A DNA stretch of 64,000 nucleotides from the NCBI GenBank assembly GCA_014549065.1, contig JACDOX010000027.1:6959257-7023256 (forward strand), written 5' to 3'. Made by a program: the position numbers and the translations under genes. Positions within the stretch are counted from its first letter, which is position 1, and each line of letters opens with the position of its first letter. Under the pieces are notes generated by a model. That model saw only the letters and a program-made list of their open reading frames with translations. It ran no database searches and was not told the DNA's origin. The DNA comes from Cardinalis cardinalis (Eukaryota > Chordata > Aves > Passeriformes > Cardinalidae). Shown piece by piece: positions 36,933-50,334 of the stretch.

Positions 36933-39164
36933 ACCAGAATTATAGAAGAAACGGACTATTAATTTTTACTTATTAAAAGCATTAACTGGTAGAAAACNAA
37001 GTGTTTCTACCCATCTAAAACCNCACAAGAATTATAAGAAANTGAAATGAACACTACAAGGATATACCAGAATTTTAACTCTTTAAATTCATATAAAGTG
37101 CTTCAAATGTATTTTGCTTTGCAGTTCAGTTTAGTTTTGAAGTAGTGCCTAGCACTTATACTTAANATTGCATGACAGCTAATTTTGAAACAGAGCCAGG
37201 TATTATATTTGAAACAGTAAAGAATTTCTNTTTCAGTCTTATTTAAGGGCTTTCCATATGTCAATTTATAAGCAAAGGTAATACAAATTTTTGTGTTTTC
37301 ACAAAGCATTTTGCCTGTTTTCCAACAGGTGTTTTCTGATGGAAAACAATTATAGCACTAGATTTCCAGAAAACCTTTACCCATGTAGACATTTAAGGAA
37401 TGAANGAATCCCCAGATAAACTTTTGCCTTATTTCTATTGACTTGAAAATAAGATGGTATTAACTATCGTACTTCTATTCTTTCAAACANAGATGTCAAA
37501 CAGTAGCTGTACTGGGCTGTGTTTCACAACCAAACAAAATTTCACCCAGAGAAACAACATTTTCCATGTGGAGTATCATGGAAATATTCAAAATTTCAGG
37601 AAGGAAAGCCAACCTATGAAAGGCTCCTTCTATTTTTTAGCACCATATAGTTTTCCAGGTACATGTTGCCACGGAAAATGTTACCCCTGAAGCACCCATA
37701 TTATGTTTTTGTCATGGGAGGGGACGGAGGTATAACTCAGAGAGCCTCAGGCAACAGTGAATTACCATGGACTTCCGTATAACTGAGTGAAACATATTTA
37801 CACTCTTCAATAAGCAAGACAAAATATATTTTGAGTCAAAAAAGGAATGTAAAAAAGTGTATGAACCAAATTGAACATGCNATATATTTATCATTAGGAA
37901 GGAGGGTAAATTAATGCATATGGAAGCAGGAATCCAGCCAAGCTTTTACAGCAGAGGTAAAAAGAAAAATGGTGTTGCTATATAATGGTTACTAAATTAT
38001 CAATCAGGCTGTTGATGAGAGAGAGTCTGGCAGTACAGGGATGTGGGTGAGGGCACATGCATGCACACACTCTTGAAGATGCATCCCCAAACCTCATCTT
38101 TGTGTGCAGGAACCACCCCCTAAGGCTGAGATATGTGCCAGCTATCCAGCTAAATGTGTTTCACCTAAGACACAGCGCCTGACTCTTTTCTTATTCTTTG
38201 CATGTCTCTGACTGAGGTAAACCACAGAAAAATAAGCTCTTTCACTAAAAGGTACATTTACTTCCCATGGTTTAACTCCCTGTAATAATTTAAACATGTC
38301 TGTGCTACCCTATCAATGCTTTTGGTGCTAAAACCTTTTCATTCTGGAATTCAGACTGATACCTTCTTCCTGTTTAAACTATGACTGAAGTTAGTGGAGC
38401 TTTCACACCTTACTGTTTGGCCAAGGCAATCTCATTTCTCTGATTTGAGACACAAAGTGGAAAAGTAACTCCCACAGACATTAACTGAGGTTACTGGGCT
38501 AAAGTCAGCCCTATTTTAATATCCCACAGTAGAAGAAATAATTCACAGGTTAGTAACATGCTGGCATTGCATTCTACTACAGACATGATTACCTTTGATG
38601 GCTTTTTGTCCTTGTAAAGATAAACATGACAGTGCAGTTAATGTAAGTACAGTATGGTTAAGCACAGTTGTGATAAGAAAGAAGAATTAAAAAATTCTCC
38701 TTACTGCTGACTGCGTTGTGAAGATTTGTCATTTCAAAGTAAAAATTACATCAGAAAGTGGTATGTAAATAAAAAAATCTTAAAACGAGAATTAAAAAAA
38801 TTACTTAAAACCACTTACTAAAATGAATAAAATTCAAGAACTGTGATTTAATAGACACATATTTTTCTCAAACACTTTTTCAGTGCCAGTAAAAAACAAT
38901 GAAGGCTTCCTACTGAATATAATTTGAATCCTAGAACTCCAGCTGAGAGGAAAAACTGCCACATAGACCATATAATTACAGAGACAATTTTCTTCAAATT
39001 TTTTTCTCTTCAATCTCTTCCCTAAATAATGACTAAGCACATAAAACCGTGATGGCTATATGCATACACTCTACTCCTGAGCACTTTNTTCTTCACTCAT
39101 GTACGAGGACTATTCACAAACCATTTGTCCAAACAGGTACTACCAAAACCTGTTGAAGATGCTG
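36933..39164. other. AT-rich unique DNA, no gene seen
   Basis: No exon or repeat family is recognised. Ambiguous bases are more frequent near 36998-37230 than in most of the window. Confidence 0.5.
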
Positions 39165-39800
39165 CAGGTGTTTCTTGTATCAGAAGGGAAAAGAAGAGGT
39201 CAGTACCTCATCAGGTCCAACTCTCTGCTCAAGCAGGACCACCTAAGTGCAGTTGCTCAGGACAATGTGGTGGCTTTTGAATATCTCCAAGTATGGAGAC
39301 TCCATAATCTTCCTGGGCAATCTCTGCCAGTGCTCAGTCAGCCTCACAGGAGAAAGTGCTTCCTGATGTTCAGGAGGAGCTTCCTGTGTTTCACTTTTTG
39401 CCCTTTACCTCTGGTCCTGTTACAGGGCACTAGTGAGAGCAGTCTGATGCTGTCATCCTCATTCCCCCTCTCNGGCAGTATGTGCTTGCTTTTCACTCTC
39501 CCCTCTGCCCTGAATTCCACCACCATCTCGTGGCTGCTGCAGCCATGGCTGCCTTTGACCTTCATGTCCCCAACAAGCCACTCATTGTGAGCATGAAGTG
39601 CAGCGCAGCACCTCTTCTCATTGACTCTTCCATCTCTCAGAAGGGGAAATTATCATCAGTGTACTCCAGGAACCTCCTGGATTGCTTACATTCCTCTGTG
39701 CTGTGCCTCCAGAAGATATCAGGGTGTCTGANGCCATGAAAACCAGGGCTTGTAAATGTGAGGCTGTTCCTATCTGCCTGTAGAAGATTTGATAAAGGAA
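39165..39800 (-). mobile_element. CR1 LINE copy, antisense: 3' tail joined to endonuclease fragment
   Basis: Low coordinates (39165-39475) are the reverse complement of a CR1 3' region. They contain ggcttttgaatatctcca, ggagactcca, the counterpart of 'cctgggcaacctgt' and cctgatgttcagg. 39480-39800 is the reverse complement of the endonuclease coding region. Read on the minus strand, the frame gives FYRQIGTASHLQALVFM, then S.. in place of 'GDFNHPDICW' (the plus strand still shows agatatcagggtg). It continues as VSNPGGSWSTLMI where CR1 has 'QSRRFLECIDD'. The whole reverse-transcriptase region that should separate these two parts is missing. Stops and frameshifts make it inactive. An open frame on the opposite strand (39099-39590) is a shadow of this repeat. 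The gap might reflect an internal deletion or two adjacent insertions. Confidence 0.85.
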
Positions 39801-41574
39801 AACTGACTGAGACTTCTGAGTAGTCAACAGACCAGTGCAGCTCTCCCCATTAATGATATATATGAGTTTGGAGAAAGGGCGCAGTGACAGAAAGTTGCTG
39901 ACCAGACTTGGGAGACAAAATGTTCTCTGAAAAACACCATTCTCTATAAGGCACTTCAGTAATTTCATTTTGTATGTTTCAATGTCATGAAGACACATGG
40001 TCTACTCATACTACAAATAGGTTTCACACTTTGATGAAGAAAACATTACTTTTGTGATTTAACCCCCCCTAAACCCCATATCGTACATGTAATTTATTCA
40101 TTCTAGCAGGGAGAAAAAGAAATCAGCCTTTAAACCTCAGTGTAATAAGAGTGGAATCCAGTGTAAAAATAAATTAGAGACAGAATTTAATTATTGCTTT
40201 TCTCTGCATGATTTGCTCCATAGCCCCTTTGCAAACTTTCTAACACTTATTTAAAATTCCTCTCTTATCCCACATCTGTTGACATTATTTACATACAGAA
40301 CTCTGATGTGTTTACCATACAATTAGAATAGATCTTCATTTTAATTAAATATCAATTCAGGATCACAGCTTCAAGCTATTTGTCAGCACTGATAGTGATC
40401 AATAGAAGGAGATGCTGAACAAAGAAGACAAATAGATTTTCTGAGTAGTCAAATATTTTTCATTTCTTCACATACCCCATTTTTTAATAGAGGATGAAGA
40501 GATTAAATTTCTTGCATCCTTTTAGTTATTCCATGGCACATATTTAGAAAGTTGAAATGAAAAGCTAATTGCCACATCATTATGCTTAATTGACATGCTA
40601 CCTTTTTCTCTGTAACTCACCATGACAGCTTAGTTTAACTGCAGTGTGGTGACTGCCTGTCCCAGGAGTAAAACTTTCAGTAGCTGTGGGCAAATTCCTA
40701 AAAGCAAAACTTGGTTAGGAACATGAAATTCACACCAGACCCCTTGGGGCCATTAATCCGTTTTCTTGCTAATGCAAAATACACATCACGTAACCTCATA
40801 ACTTACAGTCTAAGTATACATCATACTCAGCTAACACTTTTTGTTTTTGTGCTGACATAATTTTTGAGATTTTTCAGGTCTTTCACCCACTGACATCTGT
40901 CCCTTCATTATATGTTTATGGTCATATCCCTTCTCAGTCTTGCTTTACTCTACTGAAGAAGAAAAGCTCTTTTATTCTCTCTTGAGAAAATGTCCAGTTT
41001 CTCCTCAGCATCCTGGTAGTTCTCTGCTCCTGTTAAATTTATCTTTGAAAAAATGTAAACAAGTGTGAATGGGAGAGAGCCCATTTAAACACAGAGCTAC
41101 TTTCTCATCATCAGTGAACCTGTTTTATCCAATACATGTTTACAGCAGTTGTCTTTTCACATTTGCATTGAATTGGAGACATGCTGGACATTGTGTAATT
41201 GAGTATTTTGCATCCCATACCTACATTTAGGTAATTTACAACCATTTGAATTCATTGTTCTGCAGAAATATTAATTGTTAAATCCAGAATATGTTTCTTT
41301 GAGATTATTTTTTAGATTGCTAGACTCTATAATAGATTTTTTCTCCCTCCCATCTTCCCCAGTTCTCCCTTCCCTCCCTGCTTCCTGCTATTTTTTCCTT
41401 CCTTGTACCCCTTTGTTATCCATTCCTTTGCCTGTCTATATTCATACAAAAAAATGGCAGTACAGAACTCACCTTGAAATGAAAATTTTGTTCAAAGTGA
41501 GGAGAATCTTAGTGCTGAACAGCATCTTTATGGCTTTTTTGAATTTGATTATTGTAAATATCCTGGAGAAGATA
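39801..41574. other. AT-rich unique DNA; possible conserved patch
   Basis: No gene is seen. The segment 40530-40660 has the look of a conserved noncoding element (many intact homeodomain-like taatt/aatta cores, no repeat signature), an impression only. Confidence 0.4.
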
Positions 41575-41935
41575 AAGGTCCAGAGACACCTTATATCAGC
41601 CTTCCAGTTCCTAAAGAGGGCTTCAAGAGAGCTGGAGTGGGACTTTTGACAAGGGCATTTAGTGAGGGACTGGGGAAAATGGCCTTAAACTGAGAGATGG
41701 TGGGTTTAGAATGGATATTTGGAAGAAATTCTTCACTGTGAGGGTGGTGATGCACTGGCATAGGTTGCCCAGAGAAGCTGTGATTCCTCCATCCCTGGAA
41801 GTGTTCAAGGCCAGGACAGGTGGGGCTTTGAGACAGGGGGTCTAGAGGAAGGTGTCCCTGCCATGGCAAAGGGTGTGGAACTAGGTGGTCTCCAAAGTTC
41901 TTTCCAACCCAAGTCATTCTCTGGTTCTCTGAAAT
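41575..41935 (+). mobile_element. CR1 LINE 3' end, sense, 5'-truncated
   Basis: The text closely follows the avian CR1 3' region. ggtccagaga is followed by cagccttccagttcctaaag, agagctggagtgggac, ggaagaaattcttcactgtg and aggttgcccagagaagctgt. These continue into ccatccctggaagtgttcaa, and the copy ends tttccaacccaagtcattct plus a degenerate terminal repeat (ctggttctctga). It has few differences from the familiar consensus compared with the other CR1 copies here, so it is probably the youngest CR1 in the window. No coding capacity remains. Confidence 0.93.
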
Positions 41936-43675
41936 ATTGATTACAGACATTTATATGCATGAAAGATAATTCTTTTACACTTTGTGGGACATTATTATTT
42001 GGCAATTAAATTACATATACTTTGAGTACTAAATTTTAAGACTATACATAGTTTCATTTTGAACTCTTAAATTTCAAGACATGAAATTTAAATAATGAAT
42101 TTCAGTTTTAAAATCCTTTTATTTTGCAAGATAGATAGGCTGAGGAATAGAAGAAAGGGAAAGAGAGCAGAGGTATTTTGATAGTACCCTATTGGCCTGA
42201 CACACTGGGGTAATAGATGAAAGGAGACTATAGTTCTGTAGAGAAGCTGGGAGGTCACACAAAAATGAACTTCACTAATGGAAAGGTCTCTTTTTTCTGC
42301 AGTAAATTCAAATCTGTATTAAATTTCTAGGATGAAACATTTTAATACTGTTCTTGCCTAAAACAAATCTTAACAGCACATTTCTAATAATTTGTTTTAC
42401 TACTGTGTCTACTGAATATCAATTTCTGTTTCATGTATGATATTCTAGTAGTGGCACCTATTTACAGGTACTATGAACCTATGTACAAATATGTGTACAA
42501 TGTGTCTGTGTATAAGTGCATGCTTAAAACTTGGATGTTTTAAGTGATGGCTATTCAGAAAGTTCAACAAGGGCTTCATGCTTTGAAGAATGAAATGGAT
42601 GTGAAAGAGGGACTGAAAAGACAAGTGAATGAAGGGGCATAAATGGAGTGTTAGTTGGTAAATATCTAGCCAAATTTTCATTTAGCAAAGCTCTGGCTGA
42701 GTGACTTAATATCTAATCCTGCTACGCCAAAGAGTATTTATTTCTTGAAAAGGTGAATTTGATGTAGCATATGCAGGAATGCTGTGATTGGAACTCAGTA
42801 ATATGTGTACAGTTTACTCTAGCTGCAAATAGTATGATTGAAATTTTTTTCATGGCTCATTGAATAGCTCTTTTATCTGTGTCAAATGGTATTCCCCTTC
42901 ACATATAAATGCCATATTCTTATGTGAATATTTGCATGTCCGTGTTTATCATTCACATTTTCATGGCTATCCAAGCACGTGAACTAATAATTTTCCAGTA
43001 AAGTTTCCTAGAGAAAGCAGATATCAGAAGTCTGAAAGAATCCAGATAAGTAAGACCATAAGAAGTTAATTTTCAATTTTAGAATATTTGCCCAGCTTCA
43101 GAAACAGCAACAATTAATCACACCACCCTTTGTTTCCTACACAGTAATTACATCAAAATCCATTTCCACATATAAGGAATTACTGCAAAGTCACACAGTC
43201 ATTATAAGACTGTGAAGACCAAAGATGTATTGTCACTAGGTACTGCAAAATGTATTTTTACATGGCATGGTAGGACATGAGTGATAGGAATGCTCAATGT
43301 TTAAAAGTTGTGAATAGAAATTCAAATGATAAGCAAGTTGTCTTTATAGATTCACATGAATTAAATAAATCAGAATTTTATCTAGTCAGAAATACTCTGG
43401 AGATTTAATTCTTAAATAAGGGTTCACAATAGAATTTTTCTTTATGTTAACTTTGCAATTTAGAGATGTGCTGGACCAACAAAATTATCCATATAGATTT
43501 AAAAATAGATAAGCTGATTTAAATAAACTAAACCATATTCCCATTCCTAGCCAACAAAAAATACTATCAGGTAAACACAAAGTGCTTACCATAGTACTTC
43601 TTCAATAAAGGCATTTAATCTGTATTTTTAGATAGTGCAGTTTGAAAAACCTCTGCCTTCTATCTTAGCAAGTCT
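41936..43675. other. AT-rich unique DNA, no gene seen
   Basis: No exon or repeat family is recognised. Confidence 0.5.
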
Positions 43676-43757
43676 TTGTTTTGTTTTGTTGGTTTTGTTA
43701 TTGTTTTAGTTTTGTTGGTTTTGTTGTTGTGTTGGTTGGTTGGTTGGTTGTTTTTCC
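43676..43757. repeat. T/G-only low-complexity tract, ends in (TTGG)n
   Basis: A nearly pure T/G stretch built from ttttg and gttgg units, with about four TTGG repeats at the end (43733-43750). Confidence 0.9.
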
Positions 43758-46700
43758 CCCCTCTTCTTCCCTTACTTTAATATATTTTGGCAATTTCAAA
43801 CCCATTTTGAGAANGATTTTCAGGCCTTCCAAATTTGTGACTCATCAGTATCTCTTTCTTCCTCCTTATGTCCCTCAGCTTTCTACCTTTTGCTCTTTGC
43901 CTGTGGTTCAAGTAATATAGCACAAATAATATTATAAACATGAATAGAAAAATCAGTTGTTGATCTATCTAATATCATATGAGGACATGGGCACCAGTCC
44001 AACAAACTATTTAGACTCCCCACTGTCCTATGGGTTTTGAATGCTCTAAAGTCCCTTTCACTAACGTTTATTACCTCACAATTGGAGTGGACTAAAAGCA
44101 TGCCCACAGGCAATTAAGGAAATTCAGCTAATGGCTGATAATTTATTAGGCCACTGTAATCCAATTCCACTGTTTTGTGCCTTAGCTCTTAGCAAGCTCT
44201 TTCAAATGAACTTAATACAAAGGCTTTACTTAGTATGTTTATGGTGGCACAGACAGGCCTTATCAAATTTCTCAAGGATATGTTATTGTATAATGTTTTT
44301 AACAAAATTACAGCCTTCCTGCCTATTTACGTAGACCAGAAGTATTACCTAAAGCTATTTTAGAAAATAAATTTAAAAATATGCTTCTTCATTATGAGGA
44401 TAAATAAGTTATATATAGGGAGGGTGACATTTAGAATGCAGTCTTCCCCATGCTCAGTAATCCTAGGCATGCTAACTGAGTAGTCCAATGTTTTCCAGGG
44501 TTTCTTGTGTCCCACTGGGTCAGCTGGCAGATACCAGTTCTCACGTAATGATGTACTTTGGGTCCATCTTGGTAAGCTCTTCATACCATGAGTCACCCTT
44601 ATGTGTGCAACTCTTCCCATGACTGCTGAAATTTCCTGCACACAAAAATCCAACAGATCNGTCCTTACCAGTTTTTGTGTTGCGTAACAGCTGAAGTAGA
44701 AAACCTGTGTCCAAGTGGATTGCTCTTTAAAAAATGAACTTGATAGAACATTCAAAATGCTGGATTCAGCAAGGAAAAACCTCTCTATGTAGGTGAGTGT
44801 GACTCCAGTTCTAAATTACTCACAGTGAAACAGACTGGCAGTGTCATTTACAGAAAAGGAGGCNTGTAGGGTTACAATTAAAATACTTCATTTCCCAGTC
44901 CCACCTACCACCCTTGTGTGGGAAACCTGCCACTTCACAGCTCCCAGTAGGGCTGATGCTTACATAATTATATAAAAAAAAATGCAGTCAGAAAACAAGA
45001 AACTGAGTTTCTATCAGACATATTTCTCAGAAAAGGAAGGAAAAGATTAAAGCAGGGAAGCACTCTAGGTGGTTACTATAACTGTAGTNCTTCCTGGAGT
45101 CATCCAAAGGATGGGACACTGCTGTGCCCAGAGTTGTTGGGCAGGTGGTGGATAAGACAATTTTTCTTTTCAGAGTAAAGAAAAGCCAAAAATGTCTGCT
45201 AGCACTCACTGTTGTGAACAGTTTCAAAGTACATGGAAAATCAATAGTCAGGGAAGAAAAAGAGGAAAAGCATCCATATGTATCAGAAATAAACTAGCAC
45301 AGTAAATTTTCTGCAGTTTAGCCTCACTGCTTATTTGTGTGAAAAGATATTTTGCTGCAAAGATTTTTCTTCTTTCCGTGAAAGTCAGGAAATTCAACCT
45401 GTTTCATGAAAAAATCACCCATCCTTTACTGAGTTCTGAATATGCTGTGTACACTTTCCTCATAAGGAATCATGACATCAAATAATCATGGAGTGAGGAA
45501 TGATAGATGAGTGAAGAGGGCTGTGTACCCATGACAGAGACAGTATTTCAGCAATTGTGACCAGACCAAACACATCTCATTAAAAGACGCGGTAGCTGAG
45601 AACATTATAGCTTTCTGAAAGCTGTAAGTCCAAGATTCGTGAGCTGATTTTTTTTTTTTCGTGCTATACTGTTGTGTGTCTACTTGTGTGTGAGAGAAAG
45701 AAAAATTTAAATGGACAAAAAATACAAAATGCCGGTCAGAGTGAATCAGTCATCTGATATTTGCAGTTTTTTCAACAATTTGTTTCCAAACAATACGCTA
45801 CTTGAAATATTTTTTCATTATTTGTCCAGTTGAAATTGAGAGACAAGGAAAATATGGATCTCTTGAAATATCTCAAGATTTGAAAGATAAACAAGANTGT
45901 GGTGGCACAAACGTATATAAAAAATATGCATTTTACAGTGAGGGACAGTAGAGGGATGATGAACTTAATATTGAAGCTACTTTAGAATGTAAAACCAGAT
46001 TTTCAAGAAAACCTATGCCCTCAAACATGATTGGAAAGGGGGTGGACCCTTGAAAAGACAGCTTTAAAGAAGTTAGTAATTTATTGGCTTAGATATGTGG
46101 CTGAAGTGTCAGGAAACTACAGTTAATCAGGGTAGGACTTCGCCCTTACATTAAGACATCCACATGCAGATGTCTACATAATTAAGAGGCTTCATGCAAG
46201 TGCCTAAATAAAAAACATCTCATGCTGCACCCTGTCCTCCATCTGCCACTCCAGATGCACAGAGAACATTTCAAATGCACATGTGTACCTTTGCAAGAGT
46301 TGCCTACCATGGGAGACTAAAGCTTCATTATAGATAAGGGAGGTGTAATCAATAGGGCCAGTCAAACCCAGAGATTTGGCTCAGCAGATGCCACTAACCA
46401 TGTCAACCAGGANTTCAGTTCAGCTTCCTGAATGCAGGCATCTTCTGTCACTTTCATGCCATAAAGTAGCCAGAATATCCAACATCTTACAAGAAAGAGG
46501 AGAGGAGCTGGAGGCCAGACATGACTCTCACATGTGCTTCAAATACCACTCAAATTTTATGCTAAATAGAGGACTGGAACTCTTCCAATTAAAATAGGAG
46601 CTCAGAAACCTAGCAGATGGTCCATGTTCATGTGTAGGTGTCTACAGTCCAGAACTGAATCCTGCTCTTAGGTTCTGGTGGGTTTTTTGACTCTGTTTCC

Positions 46701-48830
46701 AACACTGACCATATCTTCCAAGGTTTATTTCCTTTGTCAATGAGAAATGAAAAGAGAGCATTTTAAATAATGGGAATCTGGGGGCTGAGTTCACAAAGGA
46801 TACCTCTGGCACAGGAGTTTGCACAATGCTGCTATTTACACAGAACTCAGGAATATTGTTTATTTGAGTATTGAGTATTGATTTTTCTGCCATAGCTACC
46901 TTTTAACTAATTGACTTCTTGCAGTGTTAGGAAAACAGCAGTGAGAGCAGGTAGAATTGAATCTTGGTCACAGTAGATGTGCTATGCTTTTCACTACACT
47001 ACAGACTGCTGCTGAGCTTTTTCCATTTATTAGCTATTATCCTGTCCTGCAATGACAATTGGGAAATCTGGCTTAAAGCTCATTGAAAAATAAGGACAGA
47101 ACAAAACCAGGGGCTTCATCTTAATTAGGAATAGAAAGGGACTTGTAGAAGATTTGCGAAATGACTTAAAGAAAAAAAATGGGGGTTTTTTGGCCTTTGT
47201 AAACAGGATTCCTGGGGAACCTCTGGAAGAAATAAAAACTGCAGACCCTGAGGCAAGGTATTTAGTCTTTCCATGGCATGCCTTCTGCCAGAATTAATCT
47301 TCTCAGGAGGATTAGATGCTGCAGAGAGATATAAATTATATATAACTGTACCACTTTGTGGAAATTTGGTCTGTGCTGTCAACTCAGACCACTCTGGAAA
47401 TTTCCTGCTCATTTTTATTACCTACTAAACTGCTTTACTGTAGGGCTGGAAGCGATAAGTTTTTTGATGTCAGAACTCACAGGATAATACCTTCTTGAAT
47501 GGCTCACAGCTGTGTGAATGATGATATTGTCTGCTACTAAAGAAAAATCAGAGATATGGTCAGTGTTTGTTATCATGTCATTTTATACATCACTTTATCA
47601 CTTGCACTATCTCCAGCACCCAGAATTGTCTGCTCAAAGCTTTTACCCCTTTACTGTAAGTTGCTGAGTTACTGCTAGCGAAAATTGCATTTCCTCTTGA
47701 AAATGTGTAGTGATGTAGTTAATCAAAGTAAACAGTGAAGGGATGCTGAACTCCACATAAGCTGAGGGTCTGATTCTGCCACCCATACTTCCATTGAGCA
47801 GCTGTTACTGAAGTACCCTCACAGAGGATAATTGAACTATTCAGATGAAATAATGCTGCCCACAGTGTGCAGGCATTGGGGAGTTCAATTCTGTATGCTA
47901 AATGCTGTGAGGGAACTCACAAGGAATTATGAATTACAGCAAAAAGAAGTGGTGAGGTTATTTTTAATTTCAATGCATGACAGTGAAAGTTTTCATCTGT
48001 TAGTTTTCTTAGACTTTTTTGTCTCTCCTGTAATGTTGGCAAGCAACAACTGTACTTGCCTGGTGATGCTGAATTGTCNGTCCTTCCTCATCTATTTAAG
48101 AGTGAGGATGTACTTTTTAATAGCTGGTAATGGCTGCTACTGAACTTTGTCTGTCCTGTAGAACAGGTGGGGAGATGGTTTTATGAGAGGCACTGGCACT
48201 GCTCAGAGTCTGTTCTTGTGATAACTTCTTCTAGTCAGTATTGACAAATTACTTTGCTGCCTGCATATATTTTCTAGGCAAACCAGATTTGCAGCACATA
48301 CAAGTATACATTTTAACATTTGAAATCTAGNAGCTGAAGTCCCCTAATTGTTAAAAGAAGATTTGGATTTCAGATATGTAATAGCTTCCAGAAACTTGCT
48401 CTTAAATTAATGAGTCACTGAGTTCTTCAAAACTTTTTCGAGTGCTGATTAACAAGGCAATGCAAACCCTTTAAAACTTTTTGCCCTTTCCCTTTATTAA
48501 AAGCCTGACATTTAGCAAAACTGGTTGATGGAATATGATAAATCTTACTACGTGTGCTGTGTGATGGAACATGATGCAAAACCTAACACAAAATCTGAAC
48601 TGAAATATTGCCATTAGTTTGGACACCTACTGTTTAATGTTGTTTTTTTTTTTCTGAAGAAAATTACTTGCAGGAACAAAGTGTTCCAAGATGATGTGGT
48701 ATTGCAGGAGGATGGCACAGCTCCACATTAATCTTTTTCCAATTAGAACTGGGGAACATTTGTGGTGCCTGGAGGGCTCCAAGATTTCCTCAAATGTTAC
48801 CTCTCCATTAGCAAATTCAAGATATTTACT
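43758..48830. other. AT-rich unique DNA; possible conserved patch at 44095-44340
   Basis: No gene is recognised. An open frame of 131 codons on the minus strand (44360-44755) resembles no family I know. 44095-44340 reads like conserved noncoding DNA (see findings). Confidence 0.45.
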
Positions 48831-49010
48831 CACAAAAAACCCCAAAACCAACNAACCAACCAACCAACTAACCAAACCCCAAAAAANCCCCAAACAAACA
48901 AACAAAACCCCCCACAAAACCCCAAACAAACAAACAAAAACAAAACCAAACCAAACAAACAAAGACCACAACAACCCCAAAAAAAACCCCAAAAAACCAC
49001 CAAACCATAC
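48831..49010. repeat. long A/C-only low-complexity tract
   Basis: About 175 bases made almost entirely of A and C on the plus strand, in shifting units (aacc, aaac, aacccc, aaaaacccc). The complement has repeated GGGG runs separated by T-rich spacers. The long open frames reported on both strands here (up to 175 codons minus) exist only because the tract cannot form stop codons in several frames. They are not genes. Confidence 0.95.
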
Positions 49011-50334
49011 AAAGGAGTTCAAATGCAGGTGGAAACAAGAAACAATCAATGCAAATGCTTGAAGTGTAATGGTAAGGCAAAAAACAAAAGCAGACATGCT
49101 GGGTAGACAATAAGCACAAACTGTTGTTAGAAATACAGTGCAATAATTATCCAAATAAAATTAAAATATGTGTTCTAAAAGAAGAAAACAGAAGTAAGGT
49201 GGAAGTCATCTAACAGTATTGAGTACTGATGTGTGCAAAGATGAGAAAGGAAAGATTTGAGAAAGCATAAATTGCTAAGGTATCCAAATGTGACTTGGAT
49301 GAATTTTATAACAAATTCTGCAGAGAAGTTGTTAGAAACAAAATATGGATGGCTATGCTCAGATTCAAAATCNGTATAATAATATAAAGCTGAGCCTCAG
49401 TCATGAATAGAAAATAAATTTGGACCTGGAGAACTCTCACTTCATATCAAATGGACAGAAAGCAAAATGGGCCATTTCTGTTACAAAGAATCAACCTTGA
49501 GGAATTCAGGAAAATGTTTGATGAAGTCAGCGAGACTAAAGCTGACCTTGGAAAAAGCTTTTTTATAAATACTAGTGGTCCAAAAGTTATTTCAAATTGT
49601 AATGGCTCTTCATCTATTCTTTTAGTACAGATTTTTGGCATGATTTCCAGACATAAGCATGTAAAATACTACAGACAGGACCTTGGTGATTAGCTATGAG
49701 TTAAGAAGGAATGAAAAAAGAATATAATCAGAAAAGAAGGCTACAACTTGCATATCCTGAAATGTGAGGTGTACCAAAACTTGAGTTTATTTTGTGCTCA
49801 TGAAGGAAATTAATAAAACCATTTATTAGTTGTTTAAAATAAAGAGGGTGTGGGGCAAAAAAAGGCAATATTTGTAGTGGGTGGATACAATCTAGCTAAC
49901 ATCAAAGCTACCTGTGACCTACTTTAGCACCTGATAAATCTCTAGGGTCAAGCCAGGATGGCCTGTGAAAATGAGGTATGGAAACAGGAACAGCAACATT
50001 TAATTCAAATAAATTACTAAAATCAATTGGATTGTCTTAGTAACATATTAGCTGGGAAAACTAGCTCATAAAATTAGATAATAAGGCTTCAGGTAATGAG
50101 TCTATTCAGAGAGAAATGGTGCTCTTCTCCACAATACACCAAAACAAGTTGTGAAGGATATGAAATCTGAGAAAATGAGAATGCCAAGCAAACTTAAAAC
50201 ACTTTTTGATAAGATAGTGTATGTTCCCAGTAGGGGTAAAAAACCAAAAGAATCTCTTTGATCTTCTAAAAGAAACAGATATGCCACATGGGAAAATATT
50301 AATTCATATGGAGAAGACAGCTGTAATTATGTGA
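49011..50334 (+). other. A-rich decayed DNA, possibly upstream part of an old LINE
   Basis: The plus strand is purine-rich and lies directly upstream of a LINE reverse-transcriptase relic at 50335. That suggests the endonuclease-to-RT linker of the same element, but no conserved motif could be read. An 80-codon frame at 49451-49693 is not recognised. Confidence 0.3.

Noticed and set aside
39099..39590. 163-codon open frame (plus)
   Set aside because: It is the antisense reading of a CR1 copy.
44360..44755. 131-codon open frame (minus)
   Set aside because: Contains an ambiguous base, no known domain, no transcript evidence available. Treated as chance.
45645..45660. T-run as a Pol III terminator
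   Set aside because: No tRNA or other Pol III gene with A and B boxes was seen upstream. Homopolymer runs are common here.
48627..49154. 175-codon open frame (minus), and overlapping frames on both strands
   Set aside because: They are produced by the A/C-only tract, which lacks stop codons. The predicted proteins are low-complexity Gly/Phe/Leu or Pro/Lys/Asn runs.
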